Shown here piece by piece: positions 28,318 to 37,914 of a stretch of 64,000 nt of DNA. Location: NCBI GenBank assembly GCA_002402045.2, contig NVUX02000042.1, positions 1 to 64,000 on the forward strand. Reading direction: 5' to 3'. Under the pieces are notes generated by a model. That model had not been told where the DNA came from, did no database searches, and saw nothing but the letters and a program-made list of their open reading frames with translations. A program made the translations under genes and the position numbers. Source of the DNA: Paracoccaceae bacterium. GTDB lineage: Bacteria; Pseudomonadota; Alphaproteobacteria; Rhodobacterales; Rhodobacteraceae. Position 1 is the stretch's first letter; each line of letters starts with the position of its first letter.

Positions 28318-29261
28318 AGCCCGATCTGACCATTTATCTAGCGGCCCCGCGCGGATTTTGCGCGGGGGTTGATAGGGCCATTAAGGTGGTTGAGCTGGCG
28401 CTGGAAAAATGGGGCGCGCCGGTGTATGTGCGCCACGAGATTGTGCACAATAAATACGTGGTTGATGGCTTGCGAGACAAAGGCGCAGTGTTTGTGGAGC
28501 GGCTTGCCGATTGCCCTGATGACCGCCCCGTGGTTTTTAGCGCGCACGGTGTTGCAAAATCGGTGCCTGAAGCCGCTGAGCGCCGCAATATGCTCTACGT
28601 AGACGCCACCTGCCCCCTTGTTTCCAAGGTTCATATGGAGGCCGAGCGGCACCATAATGACGGGCTGCAAATGATCATGATTGGCCATAAAGGCCACCCC
28701 GAAACCATTGGCACCATGGGGCAACTGCCCGAGGGCGCCGTACTTTTGGTGGAGACAGCGGACGATGTCGCAACCGTGAATCCAGCCGACCCCGAGCGCC
28801 TCGCCTTTATCACCCAAACCACGCTCAGCGTGGATGATGCTGCCGATATTATTGCCGCCCTCAAAGCCCGGTTTCCGGCTATCATCGGCCCGCGCAAAGA
28901 AGATATTTGCTATGCCACCACCAATAGGCAAGCTGCCGTGCGGGAAATCGCGCCAAAAATTGACGCGCTTTTGGTGATCGGCGCGCCGAATTCCTCCAAC
29001 TCTCGCCGCTTGGTAGAAGTGGGGGAAAAGGCGGGCTGCGCCTATGCGCAACTGGTCGAGCGCGCCGTAAATATTGACTGGCGCGCGCTGGATGGCGCTC
29101 ACGCAATTGGCATTACAGCGGGGGCCTCTGCTCCCGAAGTATTGATTAATGAGGTCTTGGATGCGTTTCGGGAACGCTATACATTGCACGTAGAAATCGT
29201 GGAAACCGCCACCGAGAATGTCTCGTTCAAGGTGCCGCGCATATTGAGAGACCTCGCATGA
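28314..29261 (+). CDS. ispH: 4-hydroxy-3-methylbut-2-enyl diphosphate reductase
   Basis: The last step of the MEP isoprenoid pathway: an Fe-S enzyme reducing HMBPP to IPP and DMAPP. It is 315 aa. The three cluster cysteines are Cys16 (GFCAGV), Cys100 ([11 protein letters not shown]) and Cys199 ([10 protein letters not shown]). His41 and His126 regions ([16 protein letters not shown]) and Glu128-type ETIGT are also seen. The start is GTG 28314 inside the previous stop, and it overlaps the next gene by ATGA. Confidence 0.98.
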   Translation: MKPDLTIYLAAPRGFCAGVDRAIKVVELALEKWGAPVYVRHEIVHNKYVVDGLRDKGAVFVERLADCPDDRPVVFSAHGVAKSVPEAAERRNMLYVDATCPLVSKVHMEAERHHNDGLQMIMIGHKGHPETIGTMGQLPEGAVLLVETADDVATVNPADPERLAFITQTTLSVDDAADIIAALKARFPAIIGPRKEDICYATTNRQAAVREIAPKIDALLVIGAPNSSNSRRLVEVGEKAGCAYAQLVERAVNIDWRALDGAHAIGITAGASAPEVLINEVLDAFRERYTLHVEIVETATENVSFKVPRILRDLA

Positions 29262-29680
29262 AACCCGTTCCTTTCCTCCCGGCCCTGTTTGGGCTGATCC
29301 TCATTTTACCGTTTATTTATGCGGGCGCAGCTTTGGCTGGGCTTATCACCCCGCCCCGCGCCTTTTGGGCCAGCCCCTATACGGTGCTTAATTCCTACGG
29401 CGCGATTTATCTCGGGATGCTCGGCGGGGTTTATTGGGGTTTTGCGGCCAAACGGCCAACTATCATTGATGTGCTGATCGCATTGGTGCCACCCTTTGTG
29501 GCTTTTGCAGCATCGGTTTCCCCAACGCCGATTCTGCCGTACGCTATCGGCATTGCGGGCATGTTGCTGTTTGATATGATCTATATTTCGCGCGGTATGG
29601 CCCCAAAATGGTGGCTTTCGTTGCGCATATATTCCGGTATTATCGCCATTGGCGTATTGGTTTTTGCCTATTATGTCTGA
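29258..29680 (+). CDS. DUF3429 membrane protein
   Basis: A 140-aa protein that is almost entirely hydrophobic, with four to five predicted TM helices. The motif [17 protein letters not shown] (about 46-62) is the DUF3429 signature. It overlaps ispH by ATGA and rnhA by 8 nt. Function unknown. Confidence 0.85.
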   Translation: MKPVPFLPALFGLILILPFIYAGAALAGLITPPRAFWASPYTVLNSYGAIYLGMLGGVYWGFAAKRPTIIDVLIALVPPFVAFAASVSPTPILPYAIGIAGMLLFDMIYISRGMAPKWWLSLRIYSGIIAIGVLVFAYYV

Positions 29681-30125
29681 GCTATTTATTTACACCGATG
29701 GGGCATGCTCCGGCAATCCGGGCCCCGGTGGCTGGGGCGCGTTGCTGCTGGCCAAAGAAGGCGGCAAGCTGCTGAAATCACGTGAGCTTTGCGGCGGTGA
29801 AGCTGACACAACGAATAACCGCATGGAGCTAACAGCCGCGATTGAGGGCTTAAATGCGCTCGAACGGCCAAGTTCGGTAACCGTGATCACTGATAGCAAT
29901 TATGTCAAAGACGGTATCAGTAAATGGATGCATGGCTGGAAGCGCAACGGTTGGAAAACAGCCGCCAAGAAGCCCGTGAAAAACGTAGAGTTGTGGAAAG
30001 CTCTAGATGAAGCGCAAGCCCGCCATCAGGTCAGTTGGAAATGGGTTAAGGGCCACGCAGGCCACACAGAAAACGAGCTGGCAGATGATTTGGCCAACAA
30101 AGGCATGAAACCGTTTAAGGCTTAA
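29673..30125 (+). CDS. rnhA: Ribonuclease HI
   Basis: It degrades the RNA strand of RNA-DNA hybrids. It is 150 aa. The acidic catalytic residues are Asp9 ([11 protein letters not shown]), Glu52 ([13 protein letters not shown]), Asp74 (ITDSNYV) and a C-terminal Asp in [10 protein letters not shown]; His in [10 protein letters not shown] is present. I chose ATG 29673 ([10 protein letters not shown]); the longer frame lies inside the preceding gene. It ends one base before the convergent gene at 30126. Confidence 0.97.
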   Translation: MSELFIYTDGACSGNPGPGGWGALLLAKEGGKLLKSRELCGGEADTTNNRMELTAAIEGLNALERPSSVTVITDSNYVKDGISKWMHGWKRNGWKTAAKKPVKNVELWKALDEAQARHQVSWKWVKGHAGHTENELADDLANKGMKPFKA

Positions 30126-30368
30126 CTACCTTTTCTCGACAAAGCGTTTGTAGAGGTAAACCAGCACGGCCACACCCAGTATCGCCCCGATAAAGCCCGC
30201 CGCTACGCCCAAAACCGCGAGCACCATGCGCAGCGCCAACCAACCGAGCAGCGCGCCAACGATGCCGAGTGCGATTGTCTGCGGCAATGGCAGATCAATT
30301 TTCAGCAGACGCGTGCCAACATAGCCCGCCGCCGCACCAATAATTATCCAATATACAATCACGCCCAT
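30126..30368 (-). CDS. Small GlsB/YeaQ-like membrane protein
   Basis: An 80-aa protein with three hydrophobic segments. The pattern IIIGAAAGYVGTRLL, then LGIVGALLGWLALRMVL resembles GlsB/YeaQ/YmgE (transglycosylase-associated) stress-response membrane proteins. GAGG lies upstream of the ATG. It is convergent with rnhA with no gap. The family assignment is moderate because the sequence is short and hydrophobic. Confidence 0.65.
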   Translation of the reverse strand: MGVIVYWIIIGAAAGYVGTRLLKIDLPLPQTIALGIVGALLGWLALRMVLAVLGVAAGFIGAILGVAVLVYLYKRFVEKR

Positions 30369-30428
30369 CGCGGCCTCCTCAATGTTTCTGCCATTAACAT
30401 AGGGCGTCGGATGAATGATTTCCAGACC

Positions 30429-31334
30429 CTAGGCGAGCTTTTCGCCTTTAAGCAGCGGAAACCCACGAGAAAAGACTGCAGCGTCCATCGGCCCCTTGCC
30501 AGCACGTTGAAGTTTCAAAAGTTGCACCGCTCCTTGGCCGCACGCAATTTTAAACTCACCATTCAGCGCCTCGCCAGCAAGCCCTTCGCCATCAGCCACA
30601 ACGCAGCCCAAAAGTTTAACCCGCTCGCCGTTCATCTCGCACCATGCCCCAGGAAAGGGTGAAAGCCCCCTGATTTGGCGGTCGATGGCTTGTGCTGATT
30701 GGCTCCAATCAATCTTGGCCTCTGATTTGTCAATCTTGGAGGCGTAGGTAACGCCCTGATCAGATTGTGGTTCAGCGCTAAACTTTCCGGAAGCCAGCAC
30801 CTCCACAATTAGGCTCATGCCTATCTCTGCCAGCCTGTCATGCAAGCTGGCCGCAGTGTCATTTACCAAAATTTCGATTTCACGGCGTGCGATCACCGGC
30901 CCTGTGTCTAGCCCGGCTTCCATCTGCATAATGCACACGCCGGTCTTTTTATCTCCGGCCATTATCGCCCGCTGAATCGGCGCCGCCCCGCGCCAACGTG
31001 GCAAGAGAGATGCATGGATATTAAGGCAGCCCTTGGCGGGCATATCCAGTACCGTTTGCGGCAAAATCAGCCCATAAGCCACCACAACCGCGATGTCGGC
31101 ATTATGCGCGGCAAAAGCAGCGCGGTCAAATTCGTCTTTAAAATTCAGCGGGGTAAACACCGGAAGCACCAAGCCCTCGGCACAATTCTGCACAGGACTA
31201 GGCCGCGCCTTTTTCCCGCGCCCTGCCCTGCGTGGCGGTTGGGAATAAACAGCCACAATCTCGTGCCCTGCGCCATGCAGGGCCTCCAAAACGCTCACCG
31301 AAAAATCGGGCGTTCCCATAAATACAATCCGCAT
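30429..31334 (-). CDS. fmt: Methionyl-tRNA formyltransferase
   Basis: It formylates initiator Met-tRNA using 10-formyl-THF. It is 301 aa. The formyltransferase site [21 protein letters not shown] (about 106-126) and [13 protein letters not shown] (about 137-149) are intact. A C-terminal OB-like domain follows. It sits after the two deformylase-family genes, the common def-fmt pairing, 1 nt from the upstream gene. Confidence 0.97.
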   Translation of the reverse strand: MRIVFMGTPDFSVSVLEALHGAGHEIVAVYSQPPRRAGRGKKARPSPVQNCAEGLVLPVFTPLNFKDEFDRAAFAAHNADIAVVVAYGLILPQTVLDMPAKGCLNIHASLLPRWRGAAPIQRAIMAGDKKTGVCIMQMEAGLDTGPVIARREIEILVNDTAASLHDRLAEIGMSLIVEVLASGKFSAEPQSDQGVTYASKIDKSEAKIDWSQSAQAIDRQIRGLSPFPGAWCEMNGERVKLLGCVVADGEGLAGEALNGEFKIACGQGAVQLLKLQRAGKGPMDAAVFSRGFPLLKGEKLA

Positions 31335-31335
31335 A

Positions 31336-31836
31336 TTATCTCCGCTTCATGTTTTTGGCGTGCTTCGCCAGCAGCATTTTGCGCTTCACAGGGCTAAGGT
31401 GGTCTACAAATAGTTTACCGTTTAAGTGGTCTATCTGGTGTTGCACCGATGTTGCCCACAGCCCAACAAAATCTCGCTCGATAAGCGCGCCGTTTTCATC
31501 CATATACCGCGCAGTTATCGCCCTCGGGCGCAGCACTTTTGCGAATAGCCCAGGAATATTCGGGCTGCCCTCTTCATGCTCCCGCATCTTGGCAGAGGCA
31601 TGCAAAACTTCAGGGTTGGCCATCCGCACCGGCTCATTGCGCCCGTCCGAGCAATCCACCACGGCCAGCCGCAACATTTCGCCAATTTGCGGCCCTGCCA
31701 GCCCAACGCCGGGCATGGCATACATCGCGGCGAGCATTTCATCCCAAACCGCGCGCACATGTTCATCTACCGCCGCAACGGGTGGGCAAACGGTGCGCAG
31801 GCGCTTATCGGGAAACATCAAAAAAGGGCGCGTCAT
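31336..31836 (-). CDS. Peptide-deformylase-like protein with altered active site
   Basis: A 166-aa protein with the deformylase fold. Motif 1 reads [10 protein letters not shown], close to GxGLAAPQ. Motif 2 reads EEGSPNIPG where active enzymes have EGCLSIPG, so the metal-binding Cys is Ser. Motif 3 reads QHQIDHLNG where active enzymes have QHExDHLxG, so the catalytic Glu is Gln. It is coupled by ATGA to the intact def gene upstream and 1 nt before fmt. The reading frame is undamaged, which argues against a recent pseudogene. It is probably non-catalytic, perhaps binding formylated N-termini or the ribosome. Confidence 0.85.
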   Translation of the reverse strand: MTRPFLMFPDKRLRTVCPPVAAVDEHVRAVWDEMLAAMYAMPGVGLAGPQIGEMLRLAVVDCSDGRNEPVRMANPEVLHASAKMREHEEGSPNIPGLFAKVLRPRAITARYMDENGALIERDFVGLWATSVQHQIDHLNGKLFVDHLSPVKRKMLLAKHAKNMKRR

Positions 31837-32354
31837 TCGTCCCGCGCCCGCTCTTTTTTCAGCTTTTTCATCTTGGCCGTTATCATTCGCCGCTTGATCC
31901 CCGAAAGGTAGTCCAAAAACAGCTTGCCATCCAAATGGTCCAGCTCATGCTGAGCACAGGTGGCGGCAATTTCCTCAAATTCTTCCTCGTGATCATTGCC
32001 ATCAATATCTTTGAACTGCATGCGCACCTTGGCAGGACGAGTCACATCCTCGTAAATTCCGGGGATAGAGAGGCAGCCTTCCTCATGCACGTTCAGCTCG
32101 TCAGACACCCATGTAATGCGCGGATTGATCAGCACGCGCGGCTCTGGCGCGGCTTCTTTCCCCGCCACGTCCATAACGAAAAACCGTTCTAAAACGCCCA
32201 CTTGCGGCGCAGCGAGGCCAATGCCCGGCGCGTCATACATGGTTTCAAGCATGTCTGTTACCAGCTTGCGCAGCTGGGGCGAAATGCCGTCTACCTGCTC
32301 ACACACCTTCTTGAGGCGTGGGTCAGGATGGATGATGATTTTCTTTAAACTCAT
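31833..32354 (-). CDS. def: Peptide deformylase
   Basis: It removes the formyl group from nascent polypeptides; a Fe/Zn enzyme of 173 aa. All three motifs are intact: GIGLAAPQVG, EEGCLSIPG (metal Cys) and QHELDHLDG (HExxH). I chose ATG 32354 (MSLKKIIIHPDPRLKK) on conservation; an in-frame ATG at 32372 has AGG upstream and cannot be excluded. It is divergent from the aminotransferase gene at 32454 and first of a def / def-like / fmt unit. Confidence 0.96.
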   Translation of the reverse strand: MSLKKIIIHPDPRLKKVCEQVDGISPQLRKLVTDMLETMYDAPGIGLAAPQVGVLERFFVMDVAGKEAAPEPRVLINPRITWVSDELNVHEEGCLSIPGIYEDVTRPAKVRMQFKDIDGNDHEEEFEEIAATCAQHELDHLDGKLFLDYLSGIKRRMITAKMKKLKKERARDE

Positions 32355-32453
32355 GGCGCTGACATAATCCAACCTGCCTGATCAAGCAAGGGCGTGATTG
32401 GGGGTTTTCCTTGAGACATAATGCGCGTAGCGTGGCCCGAAATGGAGAATGAT

Positions 32454-33626
32454 ATGGCTAATTTTGACGAGATGATCGACCGGCGCGGCACCCATAGTGC
32501 CAAATGGGATGTGATGGAAGCCGTGTATGGCGTTTCGCCAGAAGATGGCCTTTCGATGTGGGTTGCCGATATGGATTTCCGCCCGCCGCAAGCGGTGACA
32601 GATACACTTCAGGCAATGACTGACCACGGCGTGCATGGCTATTATGCACCTGATACCAGCTATAAAGCGGCCGTTTGTGGCTGGATGCAGCGGCGGCATG
32701 GCTGGGAGATTAAGCCCGAGTGGATCTCTACCACACACGGATTGGTGGCGGCAGTAGCGCTGGCGCTTCAGGCCTATACTGAAAAGGGCGACGGGGTTAT
32801 TTTGTTTACCCCCGTTTACCACGCCTTTGCCAAGATGATTAATAGTAACGAGCGGAAAATTGTAGAGGCTGAGCTGGCGCTTAAGGCTGGCCGCTACGAG
32901 TTGGACCTCGCATCGCTGGAAGCGGCGCTTGATGGCAGTGAAAAAATGGTGATTTTGTGCTCACCCCATAACCCCGGCGGGCGAGTTTGGAGCGGAGATG
33001 AGCTGCGCACCGTCGCTGATTTTTGCGTGAAGCATGATCTGATTTTAGTGTCTGACGAAATCCACCATGATCTGGTGTTTGCGCCGCATAAACATACGAT
33101 GATGGCTTTGGCCGCGCCCGAAATTGCAGACCGGCTGGTGACGCTGGTGGCGGCGTCAAAAACCTTTAATCTTGCGGGTGGTATGACCGGCGTTGTGGTG
33201 ATTTCAGACGACGCGCTGCGGGCGCGGTTTGCAAAGGCGCATCAGGCCGCGGGGGCCTCGCCCAACCGCTTTGGCATGATGATGACAGAGGCGGCCTATA
33301 CCGAGGGCGAAAGCTGGCTGGAAGAGCTGCTGGCTTACCTTACCGAAAACAAGCGGGTGTTTGATGAAGGCGTAAATGCCATTCCGGGACTGCGCTCAAT
33401 GAACCTTGAGAGCACCTATTTGGCGTGGGTTGATTTTAGCGGCACGGGCATGGACATGCCCGAGGTAATTGACCGCGTGCAAAGCCGCGCCAAAATTGCG
33501 GCAAACTACGGCGAGACTTTTGGCAAAGGTGGCGAGAAGTTCCTTCGGTTTAACCTTGGCTGCCCGCGAGAAATGGTGGAAGATGCTGTTTCACGGCTGC
33601 AATTGGCATTCGCTGATTTGCAATAA
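32454..33626 (+). CDS. patB: PatB/MalY-family pyridoxal-phosphate aminotransferase or C-S lyase
   Basis: A 390-aa fold-type I PLP enzyme. The MalY/PatB features are the N-terminal FDEMIDRRGTHSAKWD and MWVADMDF, HNPGG (172-176), and the PLP lysine Lys236 in AASKTFNLAG. Members act as cystathionine beta-lyases or cysteine-S-conjugate lyases. ATG 32454 follows GGAG; longer frames are not supported. It is followed by a small hairpin and an MFS exporter. The exact substrate is uncertain. Confidence 0.9.
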   Translation: MANFDEMIDRRGTHSAKWDVMEAVYGVSPEDGLSMWVADMDFRPPQAVTDTLQAMTDHGVHGYYAPDTSYKAAVCGWMQRRHGWEIKPEWISTTHGLVAAVALALQAYTEKGDGVILFTPVYHAFAKMINSNERKIVEAELALKAGRYELDLASLEAALDGSEKMVILCSPHNPGGRVWSGDELRTVADFCVKHDLILVSDEIHHDLVFAPHKHTMMALAAPEIADRLVTLVAASKTFNLAGGMTGVVVISDDALRARFAKAHQAAGASPNRFGMMMTEAAYTEGESWLEELLAYLTENKRVFDEGVNAIPGLRSMNLESTYLAWVDFSGTGMDMPEVIDRVQSRAKIAANYGETFGKGGEKFLRFNLGCPREMVEDAVSRLQLAFADLQ

Positions 33627-33638
33627 AACAACAATTTG

Positions 33639-33655
33639 AGGGCCATGCCGGCCCT
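33639..33655 (+). terminator. Short hairpin after patB
   Basis: AGGGCC (33639-33644) and GGCCCT (33650-33655) form a 6-bp stem around a 5-nt loop, 13 nt after the patB stop. TAACTTG follows, so the T-tract is poor. It may be a weak terminator, leaving the MFS gene 35 nt later to be read through. Confidence 0.4.
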
Positions 33656-33689
33656 TAACTTGCACATATCGAACAAGTTAGGACGTAGC

Positions 33690-34925
33690 GTGGAAAATCA
33701 CGTTAAACCCGTTTGGCTAGACAAAACCACGCCCCCGCATGTGGTCACATTGGTGGCCATAGCGGGCATTGGCGCGCTGAGCATGAATATTTTCTTGCCC
33801 GCACTTCCGGCGATGGCCAGCTTTTTTGATGTAGATTACGCCCTGATTCAGCTGGCAATTTCAGCCTATCTAGGCGTGGTTGCGCTGCTGCAAATTATCA
33901 TTGGCCCATTATCAGACCGCTTTGGCCGCCGCCCCGTATTGCTCGGCGGGCTGGGTATTTTTGTGCTGGCAACACTCGGCTGCGTTCTGGCCACCGACAT
34001 AGAAACCTTGCTCGGGTTTCGCATGCTGCAAGCAGCGGTAGCCTCGGGTATTGTGCTTTCGCGCGCCATTGTGCGCGATATGGTGCCACCGGAAAAAGCG
34101 GCGAGTATGATCGGCTATGTAACCATGGGCATGAGCCTGATGCCGATGATCGGCCCCGCGCTTGGCGGCGTGTTGAATGATGCTTTTGGCTGGCAGTCCA
34201 GCTTTATCATGCTCGGGGTTTCCGGCCTTTTGGTTTTGTTCCTCATCTATGCCGACCTAGGGGAAACGAACCAGCATAAAAGCGCCAGTTTTGGGGCGCA
34301 GTTCCGTGCCTACCCAGATCTTATTCGTGCGCGACGGTTTTGGGGCTATACCCTCACGGCGGGCTTTGCCTCGGGTGCTTTTTTCTCGTTTCTGGGGGGC
34401 GCTCCGTTTATCTCAAAAGAAGTTCTGGGCTTGAGCGCCACCGAAATGGGGGGGTATTTCGGCATTGTGGCCTTTGGCTATATGGTCGGAAATTTCTTTT
34501 CGGGCCGATATTCCCAGCGCGCGGGCATTAACCTGATGATGGTCATGGGGAGCGTTGTCGCAACGTTCGGTGCGCTTATCAGCCTTGCCCTATTTGAATT
34601 TGGCATCCTACATCCGCTCTCGCTTTTTGGCCCAATGTTCTTTGTTGGCATCGGAAACGGCATGACCCTGCCCAATGCCAATGCTGGTATTGTTTCAGTG
34701 CGGCCACATCTGGCAGGCAGCGCTTCAGGTTTGAGCGGGGCCATTACCATTGGCAGCGGCGCCGCGCTTTCAGCCCTAGCGGGGGCGCTGCTAACGCCCG
34801 AAACAGGGGCGATGCCGCTTTTTGCCCTTATGGTTGCCGTTTCCCTTCTGGCCATACTGGCTAGCTTTTATGTAATCTGGGTCGCAAAACGGGCCGAGCC
34901 GCTGGGCAAAGACGGGTTTTCCTGA
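33690..34925 (+). CDS. Bcr/CflA-type multidrug MFS exporter
   Basis: A 411-aa major facilitator with twelve predicted TM helices. MFS motif A is IGPLSDRFGRRPVLLGG (about 70-86), and AIVRDMVPPEKAASMIGYV and LMPMIGPALGGVL are typical of the drug:H+ antiporter Bcr/CflA branch. I chose GTG 33690, which has AGGA 8 nt upstream; an in-frame TTG at 33636 lies inside the hairpin. It may share a transcript with patB. The substrate is unknown. Confidence 0.85.
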   Translation: MENHVKPVWLDKTTPPHVVTLVAIAGIGALSMNIFLPALPAMASFFDVDYALIQLAISAYLGVVALLQIIIGPLSDRFGRRPVLLGGLGIFVLATLGCVLATDIETLLGFRMLQAAVASGIVLSRAIVRDMVPPEKAASMIGYVTMGMSLMPMIGPALGGVLNDAFGWQSSFIMLGVSGLLVLFLIYADLGETNQHKSASFGAQFRAYPDLIRARRFWGYTLTAGFASGAFFSFLGGAPFISKEVLGLSATEMGGYFGIVAFGYMVGNFFSGRYSQRAGINLMMVMGSVVATFGALISLALFEFGILHPLSLFGPMFFVGIGNGMTLPNANAGIVSVRPHLAGSASGLSGAITIGSGAALSALAGALLTPETGAMPLFALMVAVSLLAILASFYVIWVAKRAEPLGKDGFS

Positions 34926-34952
34926 TCCGTTCGCAGGTGCAGCATTTTACGG

Positions 34953-34980
34953 TTGACATAAGAGCGCAAGATTGTGACTA
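34953..34980 (+). promoter_or_regulatory. Possible mcl1 promoter
   Basis: TTGACA (34953-34958) is a perfect -35 box. The best -10 candidate is TGACTA (34975-34980) after 16 nt, which is weak, so an activator may be needed. It lies 70 nt upstream of the mcl1 start. Confidence 0.35.
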
Positions 34981-35022
34981 CTAACCTTAATTCAGCGCAA
35001 CATTATATCGCAGGAAAATTAC

Positions 35023-35979
35023 ATGAGCTTCAAGGTCCAACCCGCCAGCCCCGCCCAACCCAACCGCTGCCAGCTTTTCGGCCCCGGCTCCCGCCCCGCG
35101 ATTTTTGAGAAAATGGCGGCCAGCGCGGCGGATGTGGTGAACCTTGATTTGGAAGACAGCGTGGCGCCCTCAGACAAAGCCCAAGCGCGGGCGAATGTGA
35201 TTAAGGCCGTGAATGAAATTGATTGGGGCAACAAGACCCTGAGTGTCCGGATAAACGGGCTGGATACCGAATTTTGGTATAAAGATGTGGTAGACCTGTT
35301 GGAGCAAACCAACGGGCGGCTTGACCAAATTATGATCCCGAAGGTTGGTAATGCCAGTGATGTATACGCAGTAGACGCGCTGGTTTCTGCGATTGAAATG
35401 AGCAAACGCGCCGAAAAAGCTATCAAATTCGAGGTGATCATCGAAACCGCCGCTGGCCTTGCCCATGTGGAAGAGATTGCCGCTGCCAGCCCACGGATGA
35501 ACGCCATGAGCCTTGGCGCGGCAGATTATGCGGCCTCAATGGGCATGCAAACCACCGGCATTGGTGGCACGCAAGAGGCCTATTATATGCGCACGCCGGA
35601 TGGCGAAAAACATTGGGGAGACCCGTGGCATGCGGTGACAGTGGCCATTGTTGCGGCCTGCCGCACCCATGGGCTGCTGCCGGTTGATGGGCCGTTCGGA
35701 GATTTCTCTGATGATGCGGGCTTTACAGCCCAAGCGCGGCGCTCTGTCACTCTGGGGATGGTCGGAAAATGGGCCATTCACCCCAAGCAAATCGCGCTGG
35801 CGAACGAGGTTTTTACACCCTCAGAGGCGCAGGTTACGGAAGCGCGCGAAATTTTGGCCGCCATGGAGCAAGCCAAGGCCGAAGGACAAGGCGCCACGGT
35901 TTATAAGGGGCGGCTGGTGGACATTGCCTCTATCAAGCAGGCCGAAGTGATTGTGCGGCAGGCCGAGCTAATCAATTAA
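35023..35979 (+). CDS. mcl1: L-malyl-CoA / beta-methylmalyl-CoA lyase
   Basis: A CitE/HpcH-type TIM-barrel lyase of 318 aa. It cleaves beta-methylmalyl-CoA to glyoxylate and propionyl-CoA, and L-malyl-CoA to glyoxylate and acetyl-CoA, in the ethylmalonyl-CoA pathway. The sequence CQLFGPGSRPAIFEKMAASA, DVVNLDLEDSVAP (metal-binding Glu/Asp), FEVIIETAAGLAHVEEIAAAS and MVGKWAIHPKQIALANEVF closely follows the Rhodobacter Mcl1 enzyme as I know it. AGGAAAA precedes the ATG. Its 3' end overlaps the convergent araC-type gene by 12 nt. Confidence 0.95.
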   Translation: MSFKVQPASPAQPNRCQLFGPGSRPAIFEKMAASAADVVNLDLEDSVAPSDKAQARANVIKAVNEIDWGNKTLSVRINGLDTEFWYKDVVDLLEQTNGRLDQIMIPKVGNASDVYAVDALVSAIEMSKRAEKAIKFEVIIETAAGLAHVEEIAAASPRMNAMSLGAADYAASMGMQTTGIGGTQEAYYMRTPDGEKHWGDPWHAVTVAIVAACRTHGLLPVDGPFGDFSDDAGFTAQARRSVTLGMVGKWAIHPKQIALANEVFTPSEAQVTEAREILAAMEQAKAEGQGATVYKGRLVDIASIKQAEVIVRQAELIN

Positions 35980-36822
35980 CGGCAGGCAGATATCGGTGCG
36001 CAGGTCTGTGGGGGAGACCTCTCTCGGGTCTTCCAAAATCATCGCATAAATCGGCGAGTCTGAAAGCTCGACGCTATTATTGGGCACCCATTGGCCATAA
36101 AGATACCGGTAAGCCTCAAAAAGGCCAACGTAAGGGCCGGTAAAATGCAGCACAGCGCAACGGCTGGGGGCAATGCAAACCTCGCTAAAATCGTCTGGCA
36201 AGGCGGTATCTTCTGAAATAATAAAGCCGATATCGCTGCGAAGGTCAGGCTCGGCCACCAAAAACGGGTCATCATGCAGCACCGCCGCCGAAACACCGCA
36301 TTGGGTGTTTAAGTCAATTTCGCGCAATGTAAGGCGCGCGTGAAGCTGCGATATTGTGCGGCCCAAAAATTGGTAATCGCCTTTATGGGAGTCCGCCACC
36401 AATCGAATTTTGGGCTGCTGCCGGATTTCGATATCAAAAGCCTTGGGGGCCGAAAGCTTGGGCGGATCGGAGGCGCGGTAAGCGATCTCTGATTTACGAA
36501 ATTTTGAGGGGGTCAGCCCATAGTCGGCCTGAAAACTACGGGCAAAGCTTTGCACATTGCCATAGCCGCATTGCACAGCAATCTCGGCCACGCTTTGCTT
36601 GGTTTGCAGCAATAAAAATGTAGCGCAGTCCATCCGAACACGGCGAATACAGTTGGCCAAGGTCTCTCCGGTGATGCCAAAAAACACCCGATGCCAATGA
36701 AAGGGCGACATGCAGGCAACCTTGGCAAGCGTCTCCAGGCTCAAGTCCCCATCGAGGTTATCATGTATATGGCTGAGCACGCGCAAAATGCGCCGCTCAT
36801 AGCTTTGGTTGTGGTTGCTCAC
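35968..36822 (-). CDS. AraC-family regulator with GyrI-like C-terminal domain
   Basis: A 284-aa regulator. Two helix-turn-helix units occupy about residues 10-108 ([19 protein letters not shown] and [20 protein letters not shown]). A GyrI/SbmC-like small-molecule-binding domain follows at about 128-284. This is the Rob/SbmC layout, N-terminal DNA binding and C-terminal sensing. The start is GTG 36822 with AGGGGA upstream. It is divergent from accA (129 bp) and convergent with mcl1. The target is unknown; both neighbours are CoA-metabolism genes. Confidence 0.9.
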   Translation of the reverse strand: MSNHNQSYERRILRVLSHIHDNLDGDLSLETLAKVACMSPFHWHRVFFGITGETLANCIRRVRMDCATFLLLQTKQSVAEIAVQCGYGNVQSFARSFQADYGLTPSKFRKSEIAYRASDPPKLSAPKAFDIEIRQQPKIRLVADSHKGDYQFLGRTISQLHARLTLREIDLNTQCGVSAAVLHDDPFLVAEPDLRSDIGFIISEDTALPDDFSEVCIAPSRCAVLHFTGPYVGLFEAYRYLYGQWVPNNSVELSDSPIYAMILEDPREVSPTDLRTDICLPLID

Positions 36823-36951
36823 CGTTTTCCCCTTGTTTGGCTTAACTTAAGCATCGCGGAAAGTTGCTGCAAGGGGTATTGCGCGGGTCTTTCGCCGTTG
36901 CAATCTGCCCCGCTGCCCGCCATATATAAGAAGAATTTGCACGGGGTTGAT

Positions 36952-37914
36952 ATGCGGAACTATCTGGAATTTGAAAAAGGGCTGGCCGAGATTGAAGGCA
37001 AAGCTGAAGAACTGCGGGCCATGGCGCGGCAAAACCCCGAGATGGACGTGGAAGACGAAGCGGTGGCGCTGGATAAAAAGGCCGAGGCCTTGCTGGTCGA
37101 GCTTTATCGCAACCTCACGCCGTGGCGCAAATGCCAAGTGGCTCGCCACGCCGACCGCCCGCATTGCAAAGATTATATTGAAGCGTTGTTTCAGGAATAT
37201 ACCCCCTTGGCGGGTGACAGGAACTTCGCGGATGACCACGCCATTATGGGCGGCCTCGCGCGCTTTAATGACCGCCCCGTGGTGGTAATCGGCCATGAAA
37301 AAGGCCATGATACCAATACACGGATCAAGCGTAATTTTGGCATGGCGCGGCCTGAAGGCTACCGCAAAGCCACCCGCTTGATGGATTTGGCTGACCGTTT
37401 TAAGCTGCCTGTGATCACGATTGTGGACACCCAAGGCGCCTACCCCGGCAAAGGGGCCGAGGAGCGCGGGCAATCTGAGGCGATTGCGCGGGCGACTGAA
37501 AAGTGCCTGCAAATTGGTGTGCCGTTGATTGCGGTTATTATTGGCGAGGGCGGCTCTGGAGGGGCGGTAGCTTTTGCGGCAGCTGATAAGCTGGCGATGC
37601 TGGAGCACTCGGTGTATTCCGTAATTTCGCCCGAGGGCTGCGCCGCAATTTTGTGGAAAGACTCCGAAAAAATGCGCGAGGCCGCCGAGGCCCTTCGACT
37701 AACTGCGCAAGATTTGCAGAAGCTTTCAATAGCGGATGTAGTGATCCCCGAGCCAGTAGGCGGCGCGCATCGTGAGCGGGAAAACACCATTGAATCAGTA
37801 GGCAACGCGATTGAAAAGCTGCTGGTAGAGCTTGAAGGCACCGCTGGCCCAGACCTCGTTAAGGCCCGCCGCCAACGCTTTCTTGATCTTGGCCGCACTG
37901 CGTTTACGCTGTAA
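36952..37914 (+). CDS. accA: Acetyl-CoA carboxylase carboxyltransferase subunit alpha
   Basis: The alpha subunit that, with AccD, carboxylates acetyl-CoA to malonyl-CoA in fatty-acid synthesis. At 320 aa it is full length. [71 protein letters not shown] and [18 protein letters not shown] are the expected signatures. I chose ATG 36952 (MRNYLEFEK); longer frames run into the araC-type gene. Its 3' end overlaps the convergent HAD gene by 11 nt. Confidence 0.97.
   Translation: MRNYLEFEKGLAEIEGKAEELRAMARQNPEMDVEDEAVALDKKAEALLVELYRNLTPWRKCQVARHADRPHCKDYIEALFQEYTPLAGDRNFADDHAIMGGLARFNDRPVVVIGHEKGHDTNTRIKRNFGMARPEGYRKATRLMDLADRFKLPVITIVDTQGAYPGKGAEERGQSEAIARATEKCLQIGVPLIAVIIGEGGSGGAVAFAAADKLAMLEHSVYSVISPEGCAAILWKDSEKMREAAEALRLTAQDLQKLSIADVVIPEPVGGAHRERENTIESVGNAIEKLLVELEGTAGPDLVKARRQRFLDLGRTAFTL

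Noticed and set aside
28338-29189. Open frame antisense to ispH (283 codons)
   Set aside because: Shadow frame; ispH has all three cluster cysteines on the plus strand.
31336-31836. Calling the second deformylase-family gene a pseudogene
   Set aside because: The frame is intact, the length is normal, and it is coupled to def and fmt; only catalytic residues are changed.
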